NCBI GenBank assembly: GCA_048772705.1
Contig: JBLWGC010000109.1
Coordinates: 62,001 to 126,000 of the forward strand
From: Leidyana gryllorum EB-2025a
Taxonomy: Eukaryota > Apicomplexa
Length of the DNA stretch: 64,000 nt
Direction of reading: 5' to 3'
In this document: positions 1 to 9,779 of the stretch, in pieces
How the letters are laid out: every line of letters begins with the position of its first letter
Numbering within the stretch: the first letter of the stretch is position 1
Program-made: the position numbers and the translations under genes
The notes under the pieces: generated by a model
The model's database searches: none
The model's input: only the letters and a program-made list of their open reading frames with translations
Told to the model about the DNA's origin: nothing

Positions 1-87
1 GTGCTGACTTCTGTTGTTGTCTGTTGTTGGTGATTGGAAGATCAATCTTTTTCTTGACTTGGTGGTTCGACATTCATCGTCCGTCCA

Positions 88-825
88 ATGGCTCTGACGA
101 CTGCTGCTTTACCGCCAACGTGTTGGTTTGTGCGGGACGAAGCAGTGGCTTGGGGATACCCACCACGTAAACGTCGGGGATCAGAGCTTGGGGGTGCCAG
201 TGTGCCCCCTCGGACTCGTCGTCGCGTAATCGAAGAAGAACCTGTGGCATACCGTTTTTATGAGGATGGCAATTGGGGAACCAGTGATCCAACCCTGCAT
301 TCCCCACCCTGTTACGATGCGGGGGACCCCGTTGGGGAGGAGACCTGGCCGCCCTTCGGAACCGACCCGCTAACCTGTTTAATGGGACGAGCCGCCGGGA
401 CGGCTCCCGTGGAGGATACGACTAACTTGAGCCTCGTCGAAAGTGATGAAGAAATCGCGTGCGAAGTTGACGGGGATGACGCAGACGGTGATTGTGATTG
501 TGATTGTGATTGTGAGTGCGGCTGCGGCTGCGGTGGTGAATGCGAGAGAGACGGCAACAACAAAGAAGAACATTTACATCGCCTTCATTTACGACGAGGC
601 GTCGACCATCATCAGTTGCTCGATGATCACGATGATGACGCTCCCGTCGAAGAAGATGACGACGATGAGGATGACGAAGAAACGGATGATGGTGTTACCA
701 CATCCACACCGCGCTCTGGGATGTTTCTGGGGTCTGTGGGATTGCATTCTGTCCCAAGACTGCCTGAGGGACCTGGCCCGCTTCTGCTAAGTGCGTTGTC
801 TGGCCTGGCCGGCAGCTGCGGCTGA
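88..825 (+). CDS. Hypothetical acidic protein with Asp-Cys dipeptide run
   Basis: Open frame of 245 aa starting at ATG 88 and ending with TGA. I do not recognise a family. The N-terminal third carries a basic patch (RKRR, RTRRR). The middle holds a run of alternating Asp/Cys and Gly/Cys (about residues 135-150, from a GATTGT-like 6-bp repeat), followed by a His-rich stretch and an Asp/Glu tract near residues 187-205. No signal peptide or membrane segment is visible. The frame overlaps several antisense ORFs of similar length because of the repeats, so coding status rests on the ATG and the coherent acidic composition. It lies upstream of and on the same strand as the SRPK gene. It could be a spurious frame across a low-complexity tract. 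Confidence 0.45.
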   Translation: MALTTAALPPTCWFVRDEAVAWGYPPRKRRGSELGGASVPPRTRRRVIEEEPVAYRFYEDGNWGTSDPTLHSPPCYDAGDPVGEETWPPFGTDPLTCLMGRAAGTAPVEDTTNLSLVESDEEIACEVDGDDADGDCDCDCDCECGCGCGGECERDGNNKEEHLHRLHLRRGVDHHQLLDDHDDDAPVEEDDDDEDDEETDDGVTTSTPRSGMFLGSVGLHSVPRLPEGPGPLLLSALSGLAGSCG

Positions 826-1408
826 AAAGGCAATGCCACAGAAGAACGAACGAACGAACATCAATCATTCAATCATCAATCAATCAGTTTGACTGGCTTT
901 GTCTATCATCGAGCGTGTGTAACTTGACTCGAGCTCGACAAGAGATGAGAAGAGTGTGCGCGACTGATGGATCGATGTGTGTTGAGCCTAGATACTTAAC
1001 ACAACAACGTGGGGGCAGGTCGAGAGGAACCGGCCATTTTTTGTTGCGTGGGGCTCAAAATACGGTTGCAAGGCGCCCCCCCGACGTGGGAAGCGTACCT
1101 GCCTCTGGAAATGGTAACCTCTATAACAAAGCGTCAATAGCTCGCCAGGATGCTCTGCACTTCTCCGGCTCAGCCGATGCTCCGGTGGGACATTTTCCGA
1201 CTCGGTCCCAAATGAATGGCTCAGCCTCTAGCCGCCGCCTATGCCACCCATTCCCGCCCCGCGGAATCTGAAACTCAGTGAGCCCTCGCTCCACCGCAAA
1301 AAAGCTTCCTCCAGCAACGGCGTTCCCCTCTGGGCATATCAAGGTACATTCTCCACCTTTCCCCGTCCACAAACAAACTATTCAGGTGTCCAGCAGCCGT
1401 GCTCCAAC
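826..1408. other. Intergenic region upstream of SRPK with short tandem repeats
   Basis: No convincing gene. Positions 843-890 hold simple repeats: a GAAC tetramer run followed by ATCA/ATTC-type units. An ATG at 1241 opens a frame that runs into the first SRPK exon. A 42-bp GT..AG segment (1344-1385) inside it is a multiple of three, so SRPK could have a 56-residue or longer N-terminal extension starting there. I kept the downstream ATG at 1409 as the conservative start. Confidence 0.4.
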
Positions 1409-4400
1409 ATGGATATCGAAGGCCCCGTAGATATGGAGTCAGTTCGCCTCCCCAAAATTGACCAACCAATCATCGTTCTTCCACAGGTCCGAGGAGGAAG
1501 ACTACACCGAGTCTGCTGATGAAGGTGTTCGAGACTACAGAGTTGGTGGCTATCATCCTGTCAAAGTTGGGTAAGTCCTCAAACCACCGCCACACCGACT
1601 CTATCCGATCGCCGCCCTCACTCAACTCACAGCCGTCTCCCAATCCCTCCGCCACACACTCTCCTCGCCACACACTTTTTCATCGCAGCGATGTCTACAA
1701 CAACTGTTATCGCATTGAAGCCAAACTCGGCTGGGGACATTTCTCGACTGTTTGGCTCGCTACAGACTGGCGGTAAGCACAGTAACCGGTCTCACATGAT
1801 CGTCCCGCTTATACCTCGATCACAGCTACAATCCGCCCAAGTATGTCGCTATAAAGTTCCAAAAGTCCGCCCGACACTACTTTGAGGCTGCCCATGATGA
1901 GATCGAGCTGCTACAAGTCGCTGCACAGCCGCGCTTCGCCGAACGAGAACCAGAAATAGGCCTCGACTCGGATATAGCGGTGAGAGACGTGCGCTACCCC
2001 GTCTCCATCATTCTTCTCTCACAGGCCAAAACAGGGGGAAGATTCCCACAAGGCTGCGGGGTTGTAACTCTCCACGACTACTTCATACATAGTGGGCCAA
2101 ACGGACGTCACGTCTGCATGGTCTTCGAGGTCATGGGACCCAACCTCCTCACTCTCATCAAGCATTATAACTTCCAGGGTGTCCCGCTTGATCTAGCGCG
2201 ACGCATCGCAGTCCACATTCTCGTAGGTCTCGATCATCTCCACCGACGATGCGGTATCATCCACACTGACTTGAAACCGGAAAATGTTCTCGTATCGAGA
2301 CCACCGCTGCCCTTGCCCAAGTCGGCAGTTGAGTATTTGCAACGGCGCGCTAAACTCGGTAGGGATACAATCCACGCCTCTCCTGGAGACAAGTCAGCTG
2401 GAGAGGAGGATGAACCCTCCTCTTCTCGAACAACCCCTCAAGAGATCAAGTTGCCAAGGACTAATATCCAGAATCTCAGTGGCCCTGCCTTGCGGAAAGC
2501 AAAGGCCAAGAAAGCCAGTAAGTGCCCAAGTAATGTTGCTCGGCGGCCTAATATTCATTTGGTCGCTCCACGATGCGCGGCATGTGCGATGGTGTGCACA
2601 ATGCAGTGCCTGCTGATGCATCCGTTCGCACTGTGCCTTGCGCTGTCATGCGTGTTGAGAGAAGCTTAAGCGTTTTGCATCTGTATATGTGCTTTTTGTT
2701 GCAGAGAAGCGCCGGCAAGCGAAGAAGAAGAAGTTGAACAAGGCTAAGAATGTGATTGCTGCTAAAGAGTGTGATTCGGACGGACAAGGTGCTGGGTCAG
2801 TGGCTTCTGGCAGTCCCAGACACTCCGCAGATGCGGCGGTAGTGGTTCCTCCACCTGTGACTGGCGTGAAAAAGAGCCCGGCAGCGGCAGTCAAGCGGCG
2901 TCCTCGCCACCGTGACTTATTTACCGCCTGTTCTGAGTTGCCTACCGCCCTACGACTCGCTCCGAGTGGTTCTGAACCGGCGTTGCATCGGATACGCTTT
3001 GACGAAGAGTCTCCCACTGGCAAGTCGTTGTATCTTGAAATGCTGCTGGGCAAGCCACCCTATAATCACGCTGTGTACAAGGCCAACTATCCTGACCTGT
3101 TCGCAGTGTCTCCGAGCGGAAGTCGGGGCGTTGAGCGGTCATTGCATTGGCTCCCTCGCAATACATATGATAAGACTTCCCGCAACATAGCCCCACTAGG
3201 TCCTGAGAGGGATCCGTCGCCCGACTTTAGCCTTCCCCCACCCCACAATGCTGACGAACACCCTGGCGAATCAAAGACATTTACGATGCTGATGACGAGC
3301 GAAGGCGAAATCGATCTGAAGTGAGTTCTTGCCTAAGTGAGGGTCTTTGAGTATCAATCCCTGCTACCATCAGACCTTCCGATGCGAGCTTATTTCACTC
3401 CGAGGATGCCGAATTCAAAATTGTAGATCTTGGCAACGGGTGTTGGACCAATCGACACTTCAGCTGTGACATCCAAACCAGACAGTATCGGTCGCCAGAA
3501 GTTTTGGTATCAGCCGACTACGACACTTCTGCGGATCTTTGGTCTCTCGCATGTCTCATTTTCGAACTTGTCACAGGCGATTATCTCTTCGAGCCCAAAG
3601 GTAGCGAAGACTACTCACGAGACGAGGATCACATGGCATTGGTGAGTCACGAGAGAAACTCTACACCACCCAAGTGGACAATCGAACCCGCCGTGGGGGC
3701 AAAAGGCGATCTGTCGGACGTCTTTCAGTGGTGTATGCACTGTCCTCGTCTCTGCTCCGAGTGCGATCGCAATGATGATGATGTCTCTTCTTTTTGCAGA
3801 TAATTGAGCTGCTTGGACCATTGCCGGAAAGTTTGTTGCGAAGGGCCCGCGATGTGGATCAATATTTCCTGCCTGATGGCACTTTGAAGAACATCCAAGA
3901 TCTGAAGTTCTGGGGTATTGAAGACGTGCTGATTCATCGGTACCATTTCAGTCGCAACGAAGCCAGTTATCTGGCGGACTTTTTGCTCCCGATGCTCGCT
4001 CTGGAACCCAAGAAGCGAGCAACCGCGAAGCAAATGCTAAGTCATCCTTGGCTACAGTTGGTGGGAACCGCCACGCATCCAATCCCGGAGGAGGTGAGTT
4101 TTAAACAAAGGGGGTGGCACGACCTCTTGCTAACCTCAGGAGTGTCACGCGACGCTGGACACGAGAGCCTTCGCTCGGAGACAGCATCCCGAACTCCTGG
4201 GACGGGCTGACATGAATCGGGAGAATGGCGCTGAAGGCGGACGAGCAGCCTCGCTCTCCGCAATAGAAGGGGCCCGGACCGCTATGCGCTCTCGCTCGAC
4301 CTCGCGATCTGTTGTCGAGTGTACTTCCGATGTGAGGCTTGGCTGAGTTCGCGATATCCCTTAACAGTACATTTTCGGTGATCCGTCGCAGGGGGGAAGA

Positions 4401-4568
4401 GAAACGCCAGTTGTGCCATCCACACGGGAAGACCGAGCATGTCGAGATGAGCTGGAGGAGGATGACGAGCTGGAGCTGGTTGAAGGAGGGCACGTTGGTA
4501 TGCCTTTCCGAGTCCCATCTGACGGGTGGGGGGGTTGGGACGACGATCGGTATTACGAGGACGACTAG
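1409..4568 (+). CDS. SRPK: SRPK-family serine/threonine protein kinase
   Basis: SR-protein-specific kinase, expected to phosphorylate RS domains of splicing factors in cytosol and nucleus. Ten exons: 1409-1437, 1487-1570, 1689-1772, 1826-1979, 2025-2517, 2705-3320, 3374-3641, 3800-4093, 4140-4331, 4392-4568 (796 aa), all phases agreeing. The N-terminus has the family lead-in (ESEEEDYTES, GGYHPVKVGD). It is followed by the Gly loop LGWGHFSTVW, the VAIKFQKSA lysine segment, and the SRPK catalytic loop HTDLKPENVL (HTD instead of HRD). A spacer insert of about 270 residues (exons 5-6, basic KKRK-like run) splits the kinase lobes. The C-lobe continues with KIVDLGNGCW, the activation segment TRQYRSPEV and DTSADLWSLACLIFEL. 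The C-terminal tail is acidic and aromatic (GWGGWDDDRYYEDD). The N-terminus may be longer (ATG 1241). Confidence 0.92.
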
Positions 4569-4715
4569 TGTCGCGCTTTTCCTTACCAATGACTAAATGC
4601 TTAACTTTTATGACCACCCACTACGACTGCTGACGCTGTATCTGCTGAGAACAGATTGAATGTTGGCTTAGGTTGGGCATTAATGGCAGCACACACGTAT
4701 GGACACACACGCTTT

Positions 4716-5380
4716 TCAAGCTTGCTTGGCAGCAGGTTCGGCAGCGGGCTTGGCTTCCTTGGCAGCCTTCTTCTCCTTCTTGGCAGCAGCCTTGGCCTTA
4801 CGGGCATCACGCTGTTCGGCAAGAGCGCGCTCCTTGTTCTGCTCGTTCTTGGCGTCCCAGATAGCCTCGATCAAAACACGCTTGTTTCTGAACTGGTTAC
4901 CCTTGGCACGGAGGTAGAACATATGGTAGGTCTTGCGGTCGATCTTCTTCTGCTCGCGGTACTTGCGCAACAAGCGACGGAGAACACGTTGTCTGCGCAT
5001 CCACAGAACCTTCATGGGCATACGGGCGTTCTTGGTACCACGCCTCTTGCCAAGGCCCATATGGCGACCATCGCGCTTGCCAATTTGGAATTGGGTGCAA
5101 CGGAAGCGACTCTGTCCCTTGGTGGGTTTGCGAACAATCGCTCTGGTCTTGACCAGCTTGCGGATGCCACGGCCTGTAAAGCGAAGGGACGTGTAAGACG
5201 AGTCCTGTGGGGGCAGGATGACTTACGGGAGGTGGCACCAGCAATCTCCTCGGTACACTGAGGGTCGAGGAAAAGGCGGTTCTTCCCGCACTTCAAGACA
5301 TCCTTAGCCAGACGCTTCTGGAGACGTAGGTTCTAAAAAGGTAGTGAGCTGATGTTCCAGACGATAACACTTACTGCCAT
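4716..5380 (-). CDS. RPL19: 60S ribosomal protein L19 (eL19)
   Basis: Large-subunit protein eL19. Exons on the minus strand: 5375-5380, 5227-5332, 4716-5173 (189 aa, within the usual 180-196). The first exon is only ATGGCA before a 42-bp intron. The protein reads [20 protein letters not shown], then [28 protein letters not shown] and a long basic/Ala-rich C-terminal helix ([18 protein letters not shown]), all hallmark eL19 segments. The second intron is 53 bp. It converges on SRPK, with 147 bp between stops. A strong polypyrimidine-AG (minus strand, at 5436-5446) lies about 55 bp upstream of the ATG and could be a 5'-leader acceptor or belong to a separate small gene (see 5371-5665). Confidence 0.97.
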
Positions 5381-5665
5381 TCTATCCGCCCTAAGTCCTC
5401 TAGCCAAAAGGCTCTGAATTTGTTTTCGCGCTGGCCTAAAAAAAAAGGTTGACAAAACAACATCTCAAGCACCTCAACGCAATAGTGGAGTGGTCACTTG
5501 CTCCCCAGTTGCCTTCATTTCGATCTCACACCTACCGATTGCATCGAAGCGAACTACTGTAGGCACCATTGAATACTTTGGGAACGCATCCTCGTCGTGA
5601 AATGTGGTAGTTGATGCGAGTGTACTGCTGATGGTTTGGATTGGTGGTATTTCGGGATTCCACAT
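5371..5665 (-). CDS. Possible 64-aa protein overlapping the RPL19 start
   Basis: Reading from ATG 5665 with one 100-bp intron (5436-5535; donor gtaggt, acceptor after a run of nine T) gives a continuous 64-aa frame in exons 5536-5665 and 5371-5435. The second exon ([20 protein letters not shown]) ends at a TAA inside the first RPL19 intron, so the RPL19 initiator ATG lies within this frame, on the same strand but in a different register. I do not recognise the product. The alternative is that the acceptor serves only the RPL19 5' leader (cis-spliced or trans-spliced) and the frame is chance. Phase and length fit, but evidence is thin. Confidence 0.35.
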
Positions 5666-5755
5666 GGGGACGGCAAGACCACCTCCACGTCCTCCGGCTA
5701 CCTGTGTTATATACAAACTGTGTTCGCGTTGTGAATCGCTTTTTTGATTGTAAAT

Positions 5756-6709
5756 ATGGCGGCCGAGGATGCCATTATGTACTCGGTCGTAGTCCCGACT
5801 TACAATGAGAAGGACAATGTGCCAATCCTGATAAGTCTCATAGCCGAGGCTTTTTCAACTAGGTGAGGAAGATCCGTCAGCGACTCGTTTACGAGCGAAT
5901 GACAGCGGTTTCGGGCCCTACGAAGTAGTTTTGGTGGATGACAATAGCCCAGATGGCACAGCAGCTGTGAGTCGCGCGTGGGCGGACGGTCTCTATGCCC
6001 TCCTCTCAGGTCTATGAGAGTCTCATACCACTCTATCCCGAAGCTAATCTGAGGATTATCAAACGTCCGGGGAAACTTGGTTTGGGAACGGCCTACATGA
6101 CAGCTTTGGAGTCTGTGAAGGCCGACTTTGTGATTCTGATGGACGCTGATCTCAGTCATCATGTGAGACTGCTGTATGCCCGCCTACACGTGTATTGCAC
6201 TGTTACCGACAGCCGAAATATATTCCGGATATGATCAAGAAGCAACGCATAACGGGGGCTGATATAGTGAGTGGCACCAGATATGCCCATGGTGGAGGAG
6301 TCTTTGGTTGGGACCTGCGTCGGATCTTGATGAGTCGAACAGCCAATCAATTGGGTAAGAGAGTGGCGGGAGGTGATTGTAAAACATGTCCCAATGTCAG
6401 CGCATCTACTGCTGAGCCCGCACGCTTCGGACTTGACTGGGAGCTTTCGTCTGTACAAGCGGCCAGTGATCCAAGATATCATGGCCGAGATGATTTCGAA
6501 AGGATATGTGTTCCAAATGGAGGTCATCACGCGAGCTAGTCGTAAGGGATGTTCAATTGCTGAGGTTCCGATTGAATTTGTTGATCGTATATATGGGGAG
6601 TCGAAGCTAGGTGAGGCCCACAGCGCGCACTGTACACTATGGTTGGATAGGTGCTATGGAGATCGTCGGATACATCCGAGGCTTAGCTCTTCTCTTCTGG
6701 GAGCTTTGA
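5756..6709 (+). CDS. DPM1: Dolichol-phosphate mannosyltransferase catalytic subunit
   Basis: GT2-family enzyme that makes dolichol-P-mannose from GDP-Man for N-glycans, GPI anchors and O-mannosylation at the ER. Exons 5756-5862, 5906-5966, 6010-6162, 6213-6354, 6401-6610, 6651-6709 encode 243 aa. Visible segments: [12 protein letters not shown] near the N-terminus, [12 protein letters not shown], the metal-binding DAD at residues 101-103 (LMDADLSH), [21 protein letters not shown], and [16 protein letters not shown] before the last intron. There is no C-terminal membrane segment, so it is the short (human-type) form that would need DPM2/DPM3-like partners. The five introns are 40-50 bp. The last 27 nt of the coding region are also coding on the other strand (PSMG4). 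Confidence 0.96.
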
Positions 6710-7146
6710 TGTGGACTTCTCCTCCAGAGTGGCCCAGCTCTTGATGAACTCCAGGGCCTGACGGTGGAAGCCGACTTTTTCGTCTGGCCAGTGGGCGTCC
6801 TCTGGTACATTATAGAATAGAAGAACCGGTTTTGTCACCAGCGTTGCTGTGATTGGAACGAAAGTGTAGTCCAGCGAACAACAATGGTCTGCCTACCTAT
6901 CCGTCTGGCCAGCGCCTGCCCGTCTTCCAGCTCCTGACCCAGGAGCAGTGTCACAAGCTGCTCACTCTGACCACTGGGCAGAGCAACAGTCAAACTGCCC
7001 AACAAATATCTGCCCAAATCATCGGGACTGCCTATGTATATCAATGCCGAGCCTGGCAAGTCGGTAATGTGAATCAGAATCTCCACCCCTCGGTCTGAGG
7101 GAGGGAGTTTGACCTCCAGACCACTGTGAACTTGAGCGATGGGCAT
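6683..7146 (-). CDS. PSMG4: Proteasome assembly chaperone 4-like protein
   Basis: Two exons (6897-7146 and 6683-6846; 50-bp intron, phase 1) give 137 aa, close to the 123 aa of human PSMG4. The fold-defining pattern is present: a hydrophobic strand ([17 protein letters not shown]), then [24 protein letters not shown], and after the intron [16 protein letters not shown], ending in an acidic/basic helix. This matches PSMG4 in length and strand order, although sequence identity is low. PSMG4 works with PSMG3 in early 20S alpha-ring assembly. Its stop lies inside the last exon of DPM1 (27-nt antisense coding overlap), and its ATG is 24 bp from the divergent SNAPC4 ATG, so both promoters must sit in or beside coding sequence. 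Confidence 0.78.
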
Positions 7147-7170
7147 TCTTCGCTCAAAAATTCCTGCAGA

Positions 7171-9779
7171 ATGACGGATGGGTCACACATGATTGCCTCC
7201 ACCAATCTAACTGCATCTGAGCAGACTATCCTGGACTTGTATATGGCCGAGACCACTCTTCTGAAGTACTCAAAGAAGCTACGACAACACATTCATAACT
7301 GCAAGTTTAATGCGTTGCGTCTGATGGTTTGGTCTCATTGCACCAATGCCGCGAAAAATGCAGCTAAGGCTGCTGCCGATGCCGCCCAACGGGAAAAGGA
7401 AGTTATCGAACGTGAGTGTGAGCAGTGTGTGTCTCCACATCAATTGTTCTCGATCAGGTATATACATGAAGTTACCTCTGGATGTGGGACCTGCGATGCC
7501 GCGCGGACTTACGGGACCCAGTTTGAGGCTTCGTTTAGCTCACACCAGCCGCAACTGGAAAGAACCGGACTCTGTGAGGCTTCGAAGTGTCGTTATTGAA
7601 TCCTTGGTGGTAGAGTACGTGGTCATGATGACGGACGAAGCCATTCGTGAGCGACACTTGACTGTGGGCGAGCGAGACGCGTATCGCAAGACTCTCAGAA
7701 CAGAGTTGGAGCGCAACGAGAGATCTGCCAAGAATTCTAACGATTGGGTTCGCGATCTCTTCGAGAAAGTGGAAGGGGTGCTTCAACGCCGAGAGTCTTC
7801 AGATCCCAAATTCAAACTTCGAGCCTTCTGGGGGAACTTTTGGGATCGAGTCGCTCTGGACGTCTCGACTTCGGGTTCCATCGCCCGCTCTGGTCGCGAG
7901 TGCCAACAGCACTGGATCCATTTCCACTCTCCGGATACTGTTCGAGATCGTCCCTGGACAAAAGAGGAGGAGACCAAACTCATCAATTTGGTGGTCAACG
8001 GTCTTCCAGAGGGTGGATGGCGAGAAGTGGCCCGCCAGATCGGGAACGGAAGAACTGTGTTCGCAACCTATCACCACTACCAAACGGCTCTCAACACCAG
8101 ATTGACCACAAGCGAGTGGACGCCTGAGCAGGAACAGTTGTTGGTCGAATTAGTGAACAGATACAAAGGAGAACGGAATCGTATATGGTTCAAGGTGGCG
8201 AGTCACTTTGCCAATAAATCCAATGAGCAGTGTCGAAGTAAGTACGAGAAAGGGCTCAGGACGCCCGCAGTACGCCAAGGACAATGGCTCTGCGAAGAAG
8301 ATCTGCGACTGCAAATATTGGTCCAGTACTTCGGTCGAGGGTCATGGCGACGAGTTGCCGAACATATGCCACAACGGACTGATATAAAGTGCCGGGAGCG
8401 CTACGAGAATCTGCTCGCCCCAGAACTCAATAAGAACAAATGGAGTGAGGCGGAGACTGAGAAACTGATGCAGATAGTACGACTTTTGGGCCCCGGCCAG
8501 TGGGCCCGGGTGCAGGAGAGAATGCCAGGCCGTACTGACTCGGAGTGTGCGAAGCAGTGGGCTCGTCTGGACCCTCTCGGAGCATTGCATGAAGGCGCTC
8601 TACGAGCCGTCAGAGTTATGTTTATCCCCAACCAACAACGGCAGAGGTGAGATTCGTACACTAAATCAAATGTCCCCAATCTGCTTTCTCCACAGACAGA
8701 ATCGTCCTGCGTTGGCGGAAGATGACTTTGAGCTCAGCATCGCCGGGCACTTAACCACCCTTCTGAGAAACAGCATCGGTCTGGCGCCTGGAGCCGGATC
8801 CAACGCCCTGAAGGCCCCCCCGGCAAATGAACAGACCCCACGCTCCAGTGGCTCTTTGACATCTGGACGGGAGCAGGCGAGACGGGGGCGGTTGGCGGCT
8901 CCCCACTTCACCCCTCTCGCCCTCGCGTTGAACAGCGAGTCCGATTTCCCGCCATCCCTTGGAGCCCCTGACATTATGTTGCGTCACCCGACTGCGTCAG
9001 AGATGTCGTCCCCTTCGATCACTTCGGGACAATTGGGCGATTCAGAAGGGCCAAAGACGTCGGGGGCTTCTTCGGTGTCTGAATGGCAGCCGGTGGTGAA
9101 GTTGGAACCGGAGGACAATCTTCTGACGGGTGGTCTGAGGTGTTTCAGTCAAGCGGACATTGACGATGCGAGACAGATCGCGATCCTCACGTGTTATCTG
9201 GAGAACCTGAGTACCGGACGAGTGGACGCGGACATTCAGCTGAATCAAATCAGAAGAATGATTTTGCGACGTCGAGAGCAGTTCTTTTCCCTCCCGCAAG
9301 GCATCGCAGATCTCGTCACATTGAACGAGCTGGAAACGTCCGTTATCAAAACCTTCGCTTCCCAGCGGAGACCGTTTGACCAGCTCGCTCAACTCGATAG
9401 CAATGGAGTCCTCTTAAGCGGTGTGGAGGACTTCGCCGGAGAGGAGAAACAGCGAGTCCTCCATTTACTCGCCAAAGAGATCTTCCGAGGCAGTGATCGT
9501 GACAACACCTTGCCTCTTCCGTGCCGAGCCAATACCCAGCCACCCGAGCTAAACTACCATCAGCTTTCAGAGGGTTCGGCAGCTGTGGCACAGGATTTCC
9601 CTCACTCAGCGCCCCCCCTCGATCCGTGTGGTCGTTTCCAACCCCTGCCTCTGCCTGCCGCTACCCCCACTATTCCTGTTCACGATCATAGCGGTGAGGA
9701 CTCCAGCGATGAGAATGGCCAGCCCCCACACAAGAAGAGTCGAACTTCCTCCAGTTCAGTTTGGCCTCTGTCATCTTGA
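7171..9779 (+). CDS. SNAPC4: SNAPc large subunit (Myb-repeat snRNA transcription factor)
   Basis: Exons 7171-7411, 7458-8646, 8696-9779; 837 aa. It carries the SNAP190 signature of four and a half Myb repeats. A half repeat lies near residue 200 (GRECQQHWIHF). Full repeats follow at about 246 (RPWTKEEETKLINLV), 300 (SEWTPEQEQLLVELV), 355 (GQWLCEEDLRLQILV) and 407 (NKWSEAETEKLMQIV), each with spaced Trp and a third helix such as RTDIKCRERYENLL. The complex binds the proximal sequence element of Pol II and Pol III snRNA genes. The N-terminal 80 residues are helical (KNAAKAAADAAQREKEV). The C-terminal 350 residues are low-complexity with a short basic patch (HKKSRT) near the end. The stop overlaps the end of the convergent prominin-like gene. 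Confidence 0.88.

Noticed and set aside
5400-5425. Relict dinoflagellate-type spliced leader upstream of RPL19
   Set aside because: The minus strand reads AGCCTTTTGGCT, slightly like the dinoflagellate leader core, but with a deletion and as a simple inverted repeat; too short to claim.
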